Source: Azolla caroliniana | Taxonomy: Eukaryota > Polypodiophyta | Reading direction: 5' to 3' | NCBI GenBank assembly: GCA_043228905.1 | Contig: JBHGNT010000009.1 | Span: 1,674,001 to 1,738,000, forward strand | DNA: 64,000 bases | Shown: in pieces, positions 23,822 through 37,365 of the stretch | Numbering within the stretch: the first letter of the stretch is position 1 | How the letters are laid out: every line of letters begins with the position of its first letter | The notes under the pieces: generated by a model | What the model saw: the letters and a program-made list of their open reading frames with translations, nothing else | Database searches by the model: none | Told to the model about the DNA's origin: nothing | Program-made: the position numbers and the translations under genes

Positions 23822-24724
23822 ATACAGTAACCATTCGGTTAAGTGCGTACTTTGAACGCAAGGAAGAAGTGCGCACTTAAGGATTTTCTGACAATTTTTA
23901 GGGTTTTTTTGAAAATTTCCCCCTCTATGCTCTAATCATACAATTCTTGATAAGAAAAGTGATGAATTTATGTGATATAATTGACCTGAAACATTTCTCG
24001 TTTCAACATACTCTCTTCCTGAGCATTGTTTCTTTCCCAATTCTTGATTACCTTTAGTTTTCTCCTTTCTGCTAGGGTTGAGGAATACATTTGTTATCTT
24101 GGATGCACTGAGATCTTGTCTTGCATTTTCTTCCTAGTGGTGACATGTTTAAGGAATTGTAGTACAGATGGAGGAGACAGGAAAAGAGAGGAGAAGAACT
24201 ACGAAGAAAGCTCAGGTTGCAACTTCTACACTCTTTGAGAAAAAAGGAGATGAAACAAAAAAGGGAGGGAGGGAAAGAAAGAAAGAAAATCAGATCACCA
24301 AGAAAAGGAAATGGATAATTAGGTTAGTAGAATGTTTATTTTCTTTATCACAAACTCATAGAGAGAGACACACAAACACACAACACACGAGACTCAAACA
24401 TACGCATTGACGCTACAACTAGAGTCTACCACTCCTTAATTTGTTTTCATTTTTACATTGCATTTTTTGCTTCATTTTCAACGGACCCCACCCACATGAT
24501 AGACCCCACCCACCATCATGTAACAATTGTTTTTTATTTTATTTTATTTAGAAACTCCTTTTGTTATTTTTTGGGTGTCTAGAACATAGTTCAAACTTGG
24601 TTTGATGTAATTTCGTCATGAAACAAAGTAAATTTTTTGAACTGGATTTTGACCTCTATAAAATGCACACTTAATAGAATGACACACTTAAGTGGGCACG
24701 TACTTAACCGAATGGTTATTGTAT
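23822..24724. mobile_element. 903-bp element bounded by 29-bp terminal inverted repeats
   Basis: The left end (23822-23850) and the reverse complement of the right end (24696-24724) match at 26 of 29 positions; both contain TAACCATTCGGTTAAGT. Copies of CACTTAAG or CACTTAA recur just inside each end. The interior has no transposase, so this would be a non-autonomous DNA transposon. I cannot find a target-site duplication next to the repeats, so the exact ends and superfamily (MULE-like, hAT-like or other) are open. Confidence 0.5.
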
Positions 24725-27700
24725 GTATCTATTTAAGATTTTCACACACCCTTATAGGATTCTTCGTGTATATTGACATGAATGTCGGCAAAATGATGAA
24801 TTACTATAGTACCATTAAAATGTAAGATGTGTGGTAGTGGTCTATACATTCTGAATATTTCCTAGTTTGTTTATTTTTCCTTGACGTTTATAAAACGCGA
24901 CCTTAGTCTATAAGTCATATAACCTTACATGCAATGGAAACACGTATGTGAATAGTCGAAGCACTTCTTTTTATGAATACGGAAATCTTCTAAATCTACC
25001 ACTTGGAATGTGAAACATTTGACATTTTGATGAGTAGTTGTTTCGTCAAGACTATGTCAAACATGAACATTTTTTATTTTTTTTCAAAAAGATACGCCTT
25101 GGTATTATAAAATCATAAGAACTACAAAAGTTGTGAAGACACATGCACAAAAGCAAAATGTCGAAGCATTGCCATTGTAGACCATGTAATTGAGACACTC
25201 CACTTTGAGCTCTATTCGACAAAATTGTCGTTTATAGGTTTTTACTTATTACATAAAAAATAATCTACGTTAAGGTTGTGGATACAAGTCTTGAGCAATG
25301 GGTAACCCGTTGCACTAATCACACAAATGTATATGTTGATGTAATCTACATTTTGGTTCCAAATTATATGACTTTAGAAATCCATTTAGTATGGATCACA
25401 ACCTAAGAGTGGAAAATGACATCTAGGAACTTATAGGATATCAAACCTAGGCTCATTCAAAGGCAAAAGACATATGTTACAAATGTATTTTGTATGTTAA
25501 CATGGCCTACCTAATATTCGTCTACTATTTTGAAAGCCCTAAGTTGATCTAAACCCTATGCTTCAAGGGGGGGGGGGAGGAGGGGAATATATGTGTTTGT
25601 TAATTGTAGTTGATTTAAAATTTTATTATAAACACATGGTGTTCTTACAAGGCATAGGGCTTGTAGTAGAAAACTCATAAATTAGTTGATTAACACTAAT
25701 TTCTCTTTTTGGCATCCTCTTTTAATTTGATATATTCACAAATTAAAGGCTACCCACATTGTCTAATGCATGCCATGCCTTGTTTGGAGAGTGGACAAAA
25801 AAGGAATTTGAATTAAATAATATGAGGTTTTCCACTTGTGATATAAATTGGTATCAAAACAAGATAAATCACAATGAAAGACACACACAACAATGAGGGG
25901 AATGGAGTGAATACAAGATGATGAAGTTCTAAGTTTGTTACTGAAATGTAAATGTGCAATGTCATAGATGGCAACATATCACATGTCCCACAATCCTTTT
26001 ACTTTCCATTATATTTCAATTTGTAACCAATGTACATCTAACTTATATGATGCATAACTTTCCCAATATGCTTTCCTTATAGTTACTTTCTTTGATACTG
26101 CAATAGTGTTGCAAATCGCGTTTATTTTTGTCTTTTTGTTATTGTTGTAGCATCTTAGTCACGAGGAAACTTGACCATTAGCTTCGCAAATGTGTCCAAC
26201 CATTTTTGTGTCGATTATTAAATGATTCTTTCATGCTAAGTAGTTTGTATAAACCCAATCTTACTTGTGTTGTAAGAGATTTACTTGGTGAGATTTTATA
26301 ATTGTCTACTGTAACAAGGCTTACATATGGGTTTACATTGTTAAGTATGAAAATGCTTACTATTCTTAAGTACCTTTCAAAGGAGAACCTATTCCATGGG
26401 ACAATTGGATGTTAGTGGCCTAATTTTTGACTACAGTTATGGGCCTATGACTTAGTAATGATAGTTTGGACTTGACGGACCACACTTATTTTGGAGCCTT
26501 CAAGTGAGCTCTTTGCGGCATGTTGTTAATGTCTTAAATAACGTTAAGCAAAATTAAAGAGGGAAATAACGAAGAAAGGACAACAATCCACCTGACCACC
26601 CCCCTAGCGAAGGTAAGAGACGGATCCAAGTCGAAGAATTGATATTGGAACAAATACACTATGTAAAGTGAGAAAGCATGTCCCATATTGTCTAGTTCGA
26701 AGAATTTTGTTTATTTTTGAGGTATACGGGTGGCTATTGTCATGTAATATTCTTCTCTCTTCTTGATAATCTGAGAAAGCTCATCTAGACCCACTTGAGG
26801 GAGCATTGATAAAGAGGTGCTTGAGCCATGATGGTTTTTACATTGGGACTTGGGATAATCCATGGTGCTTTAAAAGCTCCACATTATGCTCAAGCATGCA
26901 ATTAAGAATGAGGACAAGTTACCTCAAAATGCGTAATGCAAAAATGGGCTTATATGGTTTACAATTGAGACTTCGGATAATCCATGGTGCTTTAAAAGCT
27001 CTATGTTATGCTCAAGCATGCAATTATGAATTAGGACAAGCCTATTAGCATAGTCATCGGGGAAAGTTGCCTCAAAATGCATAATGCAAAAATGGGTTTT
27101 AGTCATTGGATAGGTCTTGGAAGGTTAATCATTGGTGGGGTGATGATGATATGGCTAGTTTATGTCAACATCAAAGCACTTCCTGGTTGTGCCCCCCCGT
27201 TAGTTCTGTTGGTACCAAACCACATTTCTTCCCATGGTTCTCTATTTCATTCTTTTGTTATGACCAATCATATGAAGGTGTTATCGAGTCAATTCACATC
27301 TTCATAAACAGCCTTGTCAAATCAACTCAAAATGTCATCGAATCATTGGTAGATTGACATCATTAGGTGCAAACCTGATATTGATCTACAAAAAAACAAA
27401 TAGTTGGCACACAAAAGGAGCATTGCAAATATTGATTCGAGATACAAAGCTTTTTATGCAATGGTAAAAGTTTAGGACTTCTTTCTAAACTCTATATCCC
27501 ATGTTGTAAACTACCCAAAAATATGGATCTTGGCTGCTCTTTTCAGTATGTCAGAAGTCCTTTAGAGCATGGACATCTACATGTGCAAAAGTATTGAAAT
27601 AGCTAAATTTCTGAGTTTCTGTACATATGTTTTGTACATGACATCACTTACGCATGCCTACCGTTATTACTCTTAAACCCTTAACCTAAGTCCTTGTAAT

Positions 27701-27887
27701 TGAGAAGAAATTATAGTAATTTAATAGAAAAGAAAAAACAGTGTAAAATGGCGACTATTACATTTGTAATATGAAGCATTTTTCTTGGCACAATAATCAG
27801 GAGTTTATTCTCCAATGAAATAATGTCAAAAAGCATGAATTTCCAAAATCATGGTTAATATCAGTTGAAAAACAAATACTCAAACAG
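24725..27887. other. Intergenic AT-rich DNA
   Basis: No gene supported. Contains a 10-base G run near 25568 and a two-unit imperfect duplication at 26835-27095. The last few hundred bases (27500-27887) probably include the 3' UTR of the complex I assembly factor gene. Confidence 0.35.
26835..27095. repeat. Two-unit imperfect tandem duplication (about 122 bp)
   Basis: GATAATCCATGGTGCTTTAA ... ATGCTCAAGCATGCAATTA and CCTCAAAATGC ... AATGCAAAAATGGG occur twice, at a period of about 122 bp. The second copy carries a roughly 25-base insertion. Confidence 0.7.
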
Positions 27888-30800
27888 CTACTTTGGAGGT
27901 ATCCACTTCTCATAAACATTTGCTTTTCCTTTACTCTTTGTAACCCTGTAATCAAATTGCAACGCCCATGCGAGTTTACATGGTGCAAATTCAGTTATAT
28001 CCAAAAGTAAAAGTTAAAACTGAGAAAAAAAGCATATTAATAATAAAGTAAAAAAATGCCTCACTACATACATGTCCTCGTCCTGTGGTTGGATGGTGCT
28101 TTCATCAGACGTATGTTTTGTGTTCAAACTGTTACCAAGCGAAGAAAATGATTCAATAAAGAGTACACCATGGAAACCATGATGCATATGAGAATTAAGA
28201 ATATCCTTGCAATTTTTGCATCAAAAGAGAAACAACAATGTTTAGGCTTCTTTTTTTCATCTTAGGGCTATACTATATTGGTGAGCCAACTAACTAACAT
28301 ATGCACCAATGTTCAAATCTCACTGTATGCACTGTGGAATGTAGGGGTTGAGCATATGACCTTGTCTCCACCGGAAAACTTAAACTAAGTTACAACTGTC
28401 TAGGTTTTGGACATATTTCTATACCAATCTTTAATCCACATTCTAAATACGAAAATCTACTTACTTTGATTGGTACTAATGAGAAAATATGTAAAGTAGT
28501 TGGAAAAAAAAAGATTGTAATGAAAAGACAATTATTTGACCTGTCGGTTTGCTCGATGAATGCAGGTGCACCAGTTATTCCATCAACAATAAAATTTCCT
28601 TCCCCTGACATAAACTCATTCTAACTTAGTTTGTCCATAGAATTATGTTTATGGCTAGCTATTATTAAGTTGAGAGGGAGATTCCGATAATACCTCCATC
28701 AAATTTGTCACCTTCCAATGCGGCAACCTGTTTGATAAAACTATTCATATCTGGTGGCCTCAGTTCATCTATAAAAACATAGAGCATCTGAATTCTTCTC
28801 AGAAAACAACAAATTTTCTACTCTTAATACAAGTCATCAAAAGAATAAATATTTTCTTCAAAGAGTAGTTCCGTCTATAGATTTGTGTATTTTGTATCCT
28901 TCTTGTTAAACCTTTTTCAAACAATGTTTTACACAAGCAAATAACATATATTTCCAGAAGTATTTAATAACACAATGACCTTCACCAACCATTAAGAGCA
29001 TCTTGTTGAAGACTCCTTGATCTGAATCTCCTTTTCACTTCTTCTTTTTGAACCACTTTAAATTTCAAAAAGCTAGATTTGTGAGAAATCCTTCTTTCTT
29101 TATGAATCCCAATAGAAAATGAAATTAGATAAATAAATAACACAAAATTGAATTACTACACTGATGAAAGAAAAACATTATACTAGAAGCAAATACACTA
29201 ATGCACTTCATTCTGTGATAGAATGGGGTTCCAGCACAGATTTAACTTCCCTTTATTTGCAAATTTTCAATGAATTGGACACATAATACTATTCTATTCA
29301 ATCTAAAAATACCACCTTCTGAATGCAAATAATCTATAAAACAAAAGAGCATTTAAAAATCAACCAATGCTAACGATGATCATGCATGGTTTATTTTGTA
29401 GAAAGGACAAAAAAGTATCCTTCATTTGACTTTATTAACTTTTATTTCAAGTCAAAATCCTTAAAGTTTTAGTTGAGCATGCAAGTGCCGAGACAGTATT
29501 GCAATGGATGAGCCCCCATGAAGCTTTTCCCTCATGAAATTAAAAGATCTACTATATCCATTGCAATTGTAATTTGGTAACCAACTAACACAAACATACA
29601 TACATATACATATGTCATCTTTTTCTGACCTGAAAATTAAAAGTGCAAAAAGATGGTGAATACTTGCGACATTCATTTTGACGAACTTGCGGTGGGCTTC
29701 CAATGCAACAATCTCCTGAAAAGTGGGAGGAAATATATCAGTACTTATCCAACCAAAAAGTTTCGTGAAAATGTAACCATATATATATAAATAAGGGTAT
29801 CAAAAACGCTATACATGTACAACAAGAAAGGAAAATAACATAGAAACAGCAGCACTTCTAACTAACCTCTGGAGTGGGAACTTCCTTTCTCCTTCCTGTC
29901 AACCAACTATACCACTCAACTGTAAAATCCAGTAAGAATGATTCTTTCATTCATACGTTTTTTAAAAATGTTAAAATAAAGCTACTCTCACACATATTTC
30001 CATGATTTAATGCATTCTTAGGAGATTTAATTCTCTCCCAAAGTACTGAGTTTCTAGAACACTTGAATGTTCATGCGTATTAAGGACTTTAATAGAATTA
30101 ACCAGACTTCTTTTCTTTTCTTTTGCATTAAACTAAATACTTCTGTTTTGTTTATTTGTTTGTTTTTTATCCTCAATTTACATATCTATATTCCAATAAA
30201 TTTAGTAGGTCATTTATCTCTGCAGTTAAATTGCCAAAAACTTGGGTTTTAAGGCGAATTAAGGATTTTAAGAATATTGACCAACCAAATTCTCTACTTT
30301 TTTCGGGTCTGGAATAAAAAGGTTCTATTTTATATTTCCGTTCTATAGTCTAATTTTGTGTTTCTTAGCAGGTCTATTCTCATAAAAGCACCTCAATGTC
30401 TTTTATCTTAGTTTTTAACTTGGATATGCATGAGCCATCATGACCAGCCAAATTTTGCTCTCTCTATTTTTTTTCAATGTTGAGAAGCTATACTGTCCAT
30501 TTTTTTAAATTCAAACTTCCTGTTTTGTGTATACTAATTTAAGTGACATTAGGCTCCAAATACACATACTATTTTACTTCATATTAATTGTCTTTTTTTT
30601 TGTGATGTGTTCTCTCATAGAATGAGATGAAAATAGAAACCAAATATAACCTGGAAGATTATTTGGATCAGGGTTGCTCTTATACTCCACCCATCTTCTC
30701 TCTTTAACTGAAACAAGAAAAACTTCATTGTCACACAACCAACCTAGATTTGCATAGCGAAGAACAGAGAAACTCCGTAATGAATTTGACTGTGCGTAGA

Positions 30801-30925
30801 CAATACAATTTACCTAAACCGTCAGATCTGATTGATTGGCGATAGAATACATTTCCTGTTTTATCTCGACCCACGATCTCCTTTGAGCGAACTAATGACC
30901 AGAGCTTGGCCAGAAGCCCTGCCAT
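27888..30925 (-). CDS. NDUFAF2: NDUFAF2 / B17.2-like complex I assembly factor, nine exons
   Basis: Minus-strand gene of the NDUFA12/NDUFAF2 (17.2-kDa) family, a mitochondrial factor for assembly of respiratory complex I. My exons are 30925-30814, 30701-30651, 29919-29867, 29715-29664, 29055-28990, 28768-28694, 28604-28541, 28128-28072 and 27945-27888; all are GT-AG and phases agree, giving 195 residues. Family features in order: MAGLLAKLW and the core VGRDKTGNVFYR (residues 19-29), RRWVEYK, then DPNNLPVEWYSWLTGRRKEV (residues 49-68) and PTPEE. A charged helix (QKEEVKRRFRSRS) and a variable acidic region follow, ending KWIPPK. The structural subunit NDUFA12 is about 150-160 residues without this long tail, so the assembly-factor branch fits better. 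Exon 5 is the least certain: it rests on an AAG acceptor plus frame continuity. Confidence 0.85.
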
Positions 30926-32439
30926 AGCTTACCTAGGCGTGATTAGATGCGGAAAAGAGGTTTCGAGCTCACGACCTCGTGGTCCCTAAGAAGTTTGTAA
31001 ATATATTTACTTTGTATAGGCTTGTCATATTCATTGAGTATTTTGACACGTTTTATGTAAACGGTTCGGTGGTTCGGTTCGGTTTAGGCTTCAGCTTCCT
31101 TAACCGGTTTGAGCTCGTTTTGGGATGGGACCAAGCCAAACCAAACCAATTATGGCTTAATCAACTTGGCTAAACTGGTTCGTAAATTGGTTTAAGCTAA
31201 ATCGGGTTGGAAAACGGGTTAGCCTTGACCGATTTAGGAATATGTTCGGTTCAAGTTTGGAAACCCCCCAAACCGGTTAAGGCTTAACCATTAAGCCAAA
31301 ACCAAACCATTCCCGATTCCTACAAGTATCACCACTTCGTGACCAATGTTGTATGATGACACCTCATCATGGGACACAAAACTTGTATTAGAGGAACGCC
31401 TCAATTTGCCCGAATCAAACAAACAACAAAAGCTTTGTACATGCCCCTTAAAGGATCATCACACAAAGCTCGTGTGGACTCTAGCAACTATTGCAATATC
31501 AACTTTTGTGCCCCAAATTGCCCAATCATCCAACCAAAAACAAGCATGTCAGAACATGCCACTTTGTGCATCAAATCAAAGAAGAGTGATAGAAGAAGAA
31601 GATTAATCGACTTGAGCTTATGCCCTCTTTTATGAGGTCATTGTAATTATCATGATGAAATTCCAAAGTTTGCAAATCAATGAACTTACATAAGAGGGGC
31701 CAAGGCAAAAGCTCAGGTTAATTAAGCTCTTGCAATTCATCATTGTAGTACACATGGATCTCATCGGCGTTACACATGATGAATATGTATTAGGTGGTCG
31801 AATTACCATTTGTTTTGTAGTTCCACTTCATCTAGTTAGGGACGAAATAACCCAATATTTACAAGCTTGACAAAGCATAAACTTTGTGGCACTTGAAATT
31901 CTATTATGTGCAATGTCAAGTGACATGAACTTTTATTTCCCACTTAGGGATTATGAACTCGTAGAGGGGTGGGGATGAAAAGTCGGCCCCTTCCTCGCGC
32001 ACCATTACCACGACTAAATTGGCTAAAAGGAGAAATATTCACATTGCACAAATGATAATTTGTTCTATTATTCAGAAGGTTTGAATTATCGATAATTTAA
32101 TTCTAAAGTGCACATTTCTACAACTTATTTAACAATCTTTACCCAAAGTTGCCACCTAAGACACGTAACTTGAAACAACCTAAACTTTGAGACTATCGTA
32201 GTTTATTTCAAAATTTTCAGTCTTTTGGTAGCAATCGAAAAGCATAGTTGTAAGTAATGTGCAAATATGGTGATTTTACATTGGTCTCGTATGAGCGGCC
32301 TTCTCTTTTTCCATGAGTGACTCATTGGCGTGTTCCCTTGAGATCTCCAATCAAGCATCGGTGACCATTTGAGCATTTTGGTTGAATGTTAGTCTTTGAT
32401 GTAATATTGTGGTTCTCTCTCTCTCTCTCTCTCTCTCAC

Positions 32440-32474
<35 letters not shown>

Positions 32475-33408
32475 CACATTCATTTTCCTTTTCCATTAAT
32501 ATACTATCAAACTTCGTGTTGACCAACATTGCCAAGATGCATCAACTTTTGTATTTGGGAACAACTAGGTTTGATTGTTAGCAAATCATCCTTGTAATAA
32601 CAACTGTGAGAATTAAGTTGTGAGGCTTATCAATCCATTAATGGAGATGTTGATGCTACTTTACATTTGCAACCTCCATTGTCATTTTGTTTCATCCGAT
32701 GATCCATATCTCTCTATTGGGACCCTACACAATGAGATCCTTTATTGTTCCATATAGTTAAGAAATTGGACAGGGATGGTATGACGACTATTATTGGTAT
32801 TATACAAATTGGTACGATATACAATTAGCATGCAAACACAAAAGGTAGCTGGATGAAGCAAGGTTCGAGGTCACAACTTTCTAGTTGCAAGACCTAAACC
32901 CTTGTCGTGTGAACTATTGATACTTTTATAAGATAACTTTTACATTTCATTTTTTGAAAGCATCCAAAAAAATGCGACACCTAGTGTAATCTCATAATTT
33001 GGAGTGATTTAATCATACTTGTTTCTCGAGATGTGAAAACTCATATCTAAATGTAACACGTAACATGTGAGACAATGAAATCACGAGGCTAAGTTACATG
33101 TTAACATCACTTACTTCATATACGCATTACATCGTTTACTTTATATTTCAAATTTCATTTCCGAAGCATTGCTTGCAAAATCTGTAAAGTCAACATTAAC
33201 GACACGTGAAAAAGAGAGGTTCACCGAGAGCACGATGAAATAGTGCATCCATGAGAGGATCAAATCAAATTAAAATTGCAAGAAGAGTGTGTGCAGGTGT
33301 GAGTATTTTCGGGTCTCCACCCAACATTGGTTTCCACAGGGGAAGGAAGAGTTGAGAAACGGACAGTTGTTGATACATGAGCAAATATCATTGTAAGCAT
33401 ATATAATT
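30926..33408. other. Intergenic DNA upstream of the U5 cluster
   Basis: 30926-31020 flanks the assembly-factor promoter. 31060-31300 is a degenerate GGTTCGG/AACCGG-rich stretch typical of decayed plant repeats. A compound CT/CA microsatellite lies at 32410-32478. A plus-strand ORF at 31346-31606 has no recognisable motif. No gene supported. Confidence 0.35.
32410..32478. repeat. Compound (CT)n(CA)n microsatellite
   Basis: A CT run followed by a CA run, with one interruption in each. Confidence 0.9.
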
Positions 33409-33449
33409 ATCCCACATGCAAGGGGCCCCAATATGTTTGGCTATAAATA
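33409..33449 (+). promoter_or_regulatory. U5-1 promoter: USE and TATA box
   Basis: Upstream sequence element ATCCCACATGC (33409-33419), matching 9 of 11 of the plant snRNA consensus RTCCCACATCG. TATA box TATAAATA at 33442-33449. The gap is 22 bp, and the RNA start is 33 bp after the TATA start. Confidence 0.85.
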
Positions 33450-33474
33450 TGAGCTTTCAGCATTAGGTCTCTTC

Positions 33475-33607
33475 ATCGGGATGGCGTGGGTTGAGCACAG
33501 AGCGAACTATTCTTTCGCCTTTTACTAAAGAATACCGTGTGCTCCTCCTACCTCAAACGCCCTAACCCTAATTTTTGGGAGGGGAGGCTCTACTACTGAG
33601 CTTCCCC
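33475..33607 (+). ncRNA. U5: U5 spliceosomal snRNA, copy 1
   Basis: U5 aligns exons in the spliceosome as part of the U4/U6.U5 tri-snRNP. Stem ATTCTTT/AAAGAAT closes the invariant 11-base loop CGCCTTTTACT (33516-33526). Flanking GAGCAC and GTGCTC extend the stem. The Sm site AATTTTTGG is at 33570-33578. The 3' hairpin is GGGGAGGCTC/GAGCTTCCCC around TACTACT. I set the start 33 bp after the TATA start; the 5' end is good to a few bases. About 133 nt, intact in every element, and the first of five copies. I found no convincing plant 3' box downstream. Confidence 0.95.
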
Positions 33608-35285
33608 ATTACAAATGCTCCTAGAAATAAAAGCTAAATTGACTTTAGCATAATAACTTTGTATGCGAACAGAGTTGGTTACCCTCCGAAGTTGAAAGGA
33701 GTGCTACCTTGAACCCCTAGCCTAATTATTGGAGATTGCTATCCTTTATGGACGAAAGATTGTTGGTAATATTAACGAATATAGAGCAAATATATGCCAT
33801 GCCATGCCCAATATATCAAATTTGTTATAGAATAAATGTAATGTTTTGGTCATGTCCGAAAGTGGTGGATGTGATTTAAGGAGTTCTTGGTACACATAGA
33901 TGTGGTAGATCCAAACTTGATTCACAAGAAGCAAAACGCGCTTAAGGAAGGAAAGATTGTTAGCGTGTTTAACGAACATAGACGAAAGGCTAAATAGTTA
34001 TAACTTATATCCATGCCATGGCCAATGTATCAAATTTGTTATAGAAGAAATGTAATATTTTGGGCATTTCCAAAAATGGTGGATGTGATTAAGGAGTTCT
34101 GCATACATAGGTATGACTTGGGTGTTAAATGTATGTTGTAGATCCAAACTTGATTGAAAATAAGCAAACGCTCACAATTTGAGTTGAAAATGTCTTGCAT
34201 GTAGATATTTTCTTAGAATGTGTTTGATTTAGAAATACACACGTACTTAACAATTATAAGTTATATGCAAGTGTAAATGAAGTTGCACACCATGATAGGT
34301 TAAAGGTTTGGAAGTAACAAATCTCGAATAATGAATTCATGTATGAATACGATTAAAACTTCTTCAATTGTTCAAATACATTAAGAACGTTGTACGTTGG
34401 GATGTAATAATGCATGTCACAGAGATACTTTTTTGATCAAAGGTCAAAACAATGAGACTACTTTGTGAGAAGAGCACGAGAACATTGGGTAATTTTTTTG
34501 GATGTTTTGTCATGGGATCTAAAAATGGTAATGTAGCAAAACTAGATTTTGACCAAGAGGTGTACTTAACAACATATAGTTGCATATTCACAAGGGGGAA
34601 AAACCTAGCTTGGGTAATTGTTAAAAGGAACCACAACAACTTTGTGGATTTGTAACTAGCAAATATCTCTTCCGGACGAAGTAACAATAATTGCAAATAT
34701 CTCAAATTGATGAGTATAGGGATATCTTGTCAAACGCATGTGGACAACTTTGTTCAACTAGAGGTTTGTCTCTCTCCTCTTAAAGGAGGGTATATTTAAA
34801 AGTAAAAGTGAGACTTACACACTCTAGACAATGCAATTAGTTAATTTCTCGGTGTCCTTATAGCACATTGTTAGGTACATATTACAATACAAACACAAAA
34901 CTATCGTCTATGTGTTCTTTTTGCATTTGAATGAGCATAAGGTTAAGAGTTTCAATTGCATGTTTAGTAACACATTGTAGCTTCTCTCTCCCTCACTCAC
35001 ATCATCATCCCCCACACTCAATCATGGTGCAAGAGGAAGAAGAGCCCCACCATTTCAATCGTGCATCTACATAAACAAACAAAAGATTGGCTAATGCAAA
35101 TGTGTATCGTATCATATAATATACGCAACGAAAAGGCAATTCTAAAGAACCCTAGGGACACAGAGGAAGTGACATGAGTCATGCAGGACATGGCATTCAT
35201 TGGTGGTGTGATGAAGAAATAGGCAACAAACTGTACTGTTGCCCATAGACCGTGGGAGAGAGAGAGAGAGCTCATGTTTGTTCAT
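33608..35285. other. U5-1 to U5-2 spacer
   Basis: No gene. Holds a two-copy tandem duplication (33759-34160) and otherwise AT-rich unique DNA. A (GA)n run lies near 35257-35269. Confidence 0.5.
33759..34160. repeat. About 197-bp diverged tandem duplication
   Basis: Units start at ATTGTT near 33759 and 33956. Both contain ATCAAATTTGTTATAGAA, then TGGTGGATGTGATT and TAGATCCAAACTTGATT, in the same order. Confidence 0.8.
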
Positions 35286-35325
35286 ATCCCACATACAAAA
35301 GGAAACTTCCCGTGCTCTATATAAA
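35286..35325 (+). promoter_or_regulatory. U5-2 promoter: USE and TATA box
   Basis: ATCCCACATAC at 35286-35296 and TATATAAA at 35318-35325, with a 21-bp gap. The RNA start is 32-34 bp beyond the TATA box, depending on which T is counted. Confidence 0.85.
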
Positions 35326-35351
35326 CCGATTTGGACACAGTCTTCCAATCC

Positions 35352-35484
35352 ATTGGGATGGCGTGGGTTGAGCACAGAGCGAACTATTCTTTCGCCTTTT
35401 ACTAAAGAATACCGTGTGCTCCTCCTACCTCAAACGCCCTAACCCTAATTTTTGGGAAGGGAGGCTCTACTACTGAGCTTCCCT
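35352..35484 (+). ncRNA. U5: U5 spliceosomal snRNA, copy 2
   Basis: Almost identical to copy 1: ATTGGG instead of ATCGGG at the 5' end and GGGAAGGG instead of GGGAGGGG before the 3' hairpin. The loop CGCCTTTTACT is at 35393-35403 and the Sm site AATTTTTGG is intact. The 3' hairpin GGGAGGCTC/GAGCTTCCC keeps its pairing. Expected to be functional. Confidence 0.95.
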
Positions 35485-37365
35485 ATTACAATTTTTCTTA
35501 ATTTGAAAAACTTCAAAGGTTTGTTGGTCGTGTTGTACTTATTGATGAGTTGGGTGTAATTGAAACGGCTGGAATTGTTTTTGTTATGCACCGCTTCCCT
35601 AGCCCCATTGATAGTATTGGATTTCTGTATTCCTAAATTATGCCTGCCAGTACATATTGCATTTACAGATCATGCAGATCCAATCCATGGCGGGGGATTT
35701 GCAGTGATGTCTTAGATCTTAGCTGCTCTTTGGTTTCAAATTTGTCGAATTATGCCTACCAATTACATATATAGATCATGCAGATCCAATCCATGGAGGG
35801 GGATTAGCAAAGATGTCTTAGATTTTAGCTGGTCATTGGTTTCAAATTTGTCCAATTATGCGTACCAATTACATATTTAGATCATGCAGATCCAATCCAT
35901 GGAGGGGGATGACCGCATATTTCTTAGGTTTTTTTTGGTTGATGCTTGATTTGAATTTTGTGCATTTAGTTTTCACAGATTTGTCATGATGACGAGAAGA
36001 AGTTGGGAGGAGGAAATGCTCAAGGACAGATATGTAACACATGCGTATCTTTGCTAAGAGGAAAATGAGAGTAGAAATATGTGAAAAGTAGTGCCATGTT
36101 GTTAAATTGAAGGGTACAAAACTCAGAAGCTGAAGTGGATTTGGGTCATACTTATAGAAATCTTCAAGAAATTTGTTAGAACAAATTCTCAAGGAGAAAT
36201 TAAAGAGTAACATTGAAGAAATTATTATCTCACCATTTATATAAGAATCTTCGAGAATCTGACTAACATTGAAGAAAGTATTATGTAGCCATTTAGATAA
36301 GAATATACTAGAATCTCTGGCTGATACAAGAGAGAGAAGAACTAGTATGAATTAAAGTTGTGGGTTGGCTCTGCTGTGAAATTGGACGAAAGTATTGGAT
36401 GAGGATTGAATGTGAAGGTTGTGGGCGCGATGCTTGGCACATGAAATTGGACGAGAGTGTAGAAAGAAAACGCGTTGTTAACGGCTTGAGCGCTTGATGT
36501 GTGAAATTGGATGAGAATGTGACGTGAGACTTGTTTGTGGGCACTGGATGTGTGAATGTGGACAATAACATGGAAAGAGTACCATATGTGAAAGTTTTGG
36601 AACTAAATGTGGAGATGGGACGAGGCTTAGGTGAAGCAATATTATATATAGAGAGAGATATAGAAGAATGATTAGAGGTGACATACATAATTTTAAACAT
36701 AAAACATATCCATCAACATCTTCTTGACACTCTCATTAGACCGTTTCATTTGTGGGCTTATGAATGTCACATTATTCATGCTTGAGTTGTTTAGTATTTC
36801 TCACTTAAGACCTTCAAATGCACGTGGTCTACCCATCACTCATTGTAATGGATCATGAAATATGTGGGCGAAAAATTGGGGTGCAAGAATGTGGCTCCAC
36901 AAACAAAGGCATGGCATAACACAAGAAAAGACCTCATTAGTAACTATTCCATATTGAAATGCAATCAAACTCAATGTTGTTGAAGCAGGCAAGGCACGGA
37001 GAATGGCTTTTTTGATAATGTTGAGTATGCACCATTAGATAGCGAGAGGATCGAATCTTGCCTGCAGGGAAGAAGAGTGGCTTCAAGGTTAACGTACAAG
37101 AAGAGTGGATTCAAGGTCAACATACAAGAAACCTTAGAAAATCTTGTTCATGCTTAAATGACATGAAAATAAAATCATATTTACTTGTAATTTTATAGGT
37201 AGAATAACCACGAGGAGAAATTTCTTCTTTGGACGTGATATATTGTGAGTCGTTCTGCACCATGTTTTAAAGTTTAAACCACTCTATCTGATGTCTCTAT
37301 CCACATCTTGTGATATACAAAAAATGGGTGGATCGATACGAAATGTAGATAGCTGCTACTTCCAT
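35485..37365. other. U5-2 to U5-3 spacer
   Basis: No gene. Contains a three-unit tandem array (35639-35925) and, at about 36340-36600, short repeats around GAAATTGGACGAGAGTGT. A 130-residue minus-strand ORF at 36308-36700 is Ser/Thr/Pro-rich and reads through those repeats; I regard it as chance. Confidence 0.45.
35639..35925. repeat. Three-unit tandem array, about 106-112 bp
   Basis: Units start TATGCCTGCCAG, TATGCCTACCA and TATGCGTACCA at 35639, 35751 and 35857. Each contains CATGCAGATCCAATCCATGG. Confidence 0.85.

Noticed and set aside
31060-31300. AACCGG/GGTTCGG-rich stretch as a regulatory cluster
   Set aside because: Looks like decayed repetitive DNA common in plant genomes; no ordered element or gene nearby depends on it.
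36308-36700. 130-residue Ser/Thr/Pro-rich minus-strand ORF between U5 copies 2 and 3
   Set aside because: Reads through short internal repeats; composition is repeat-driven.
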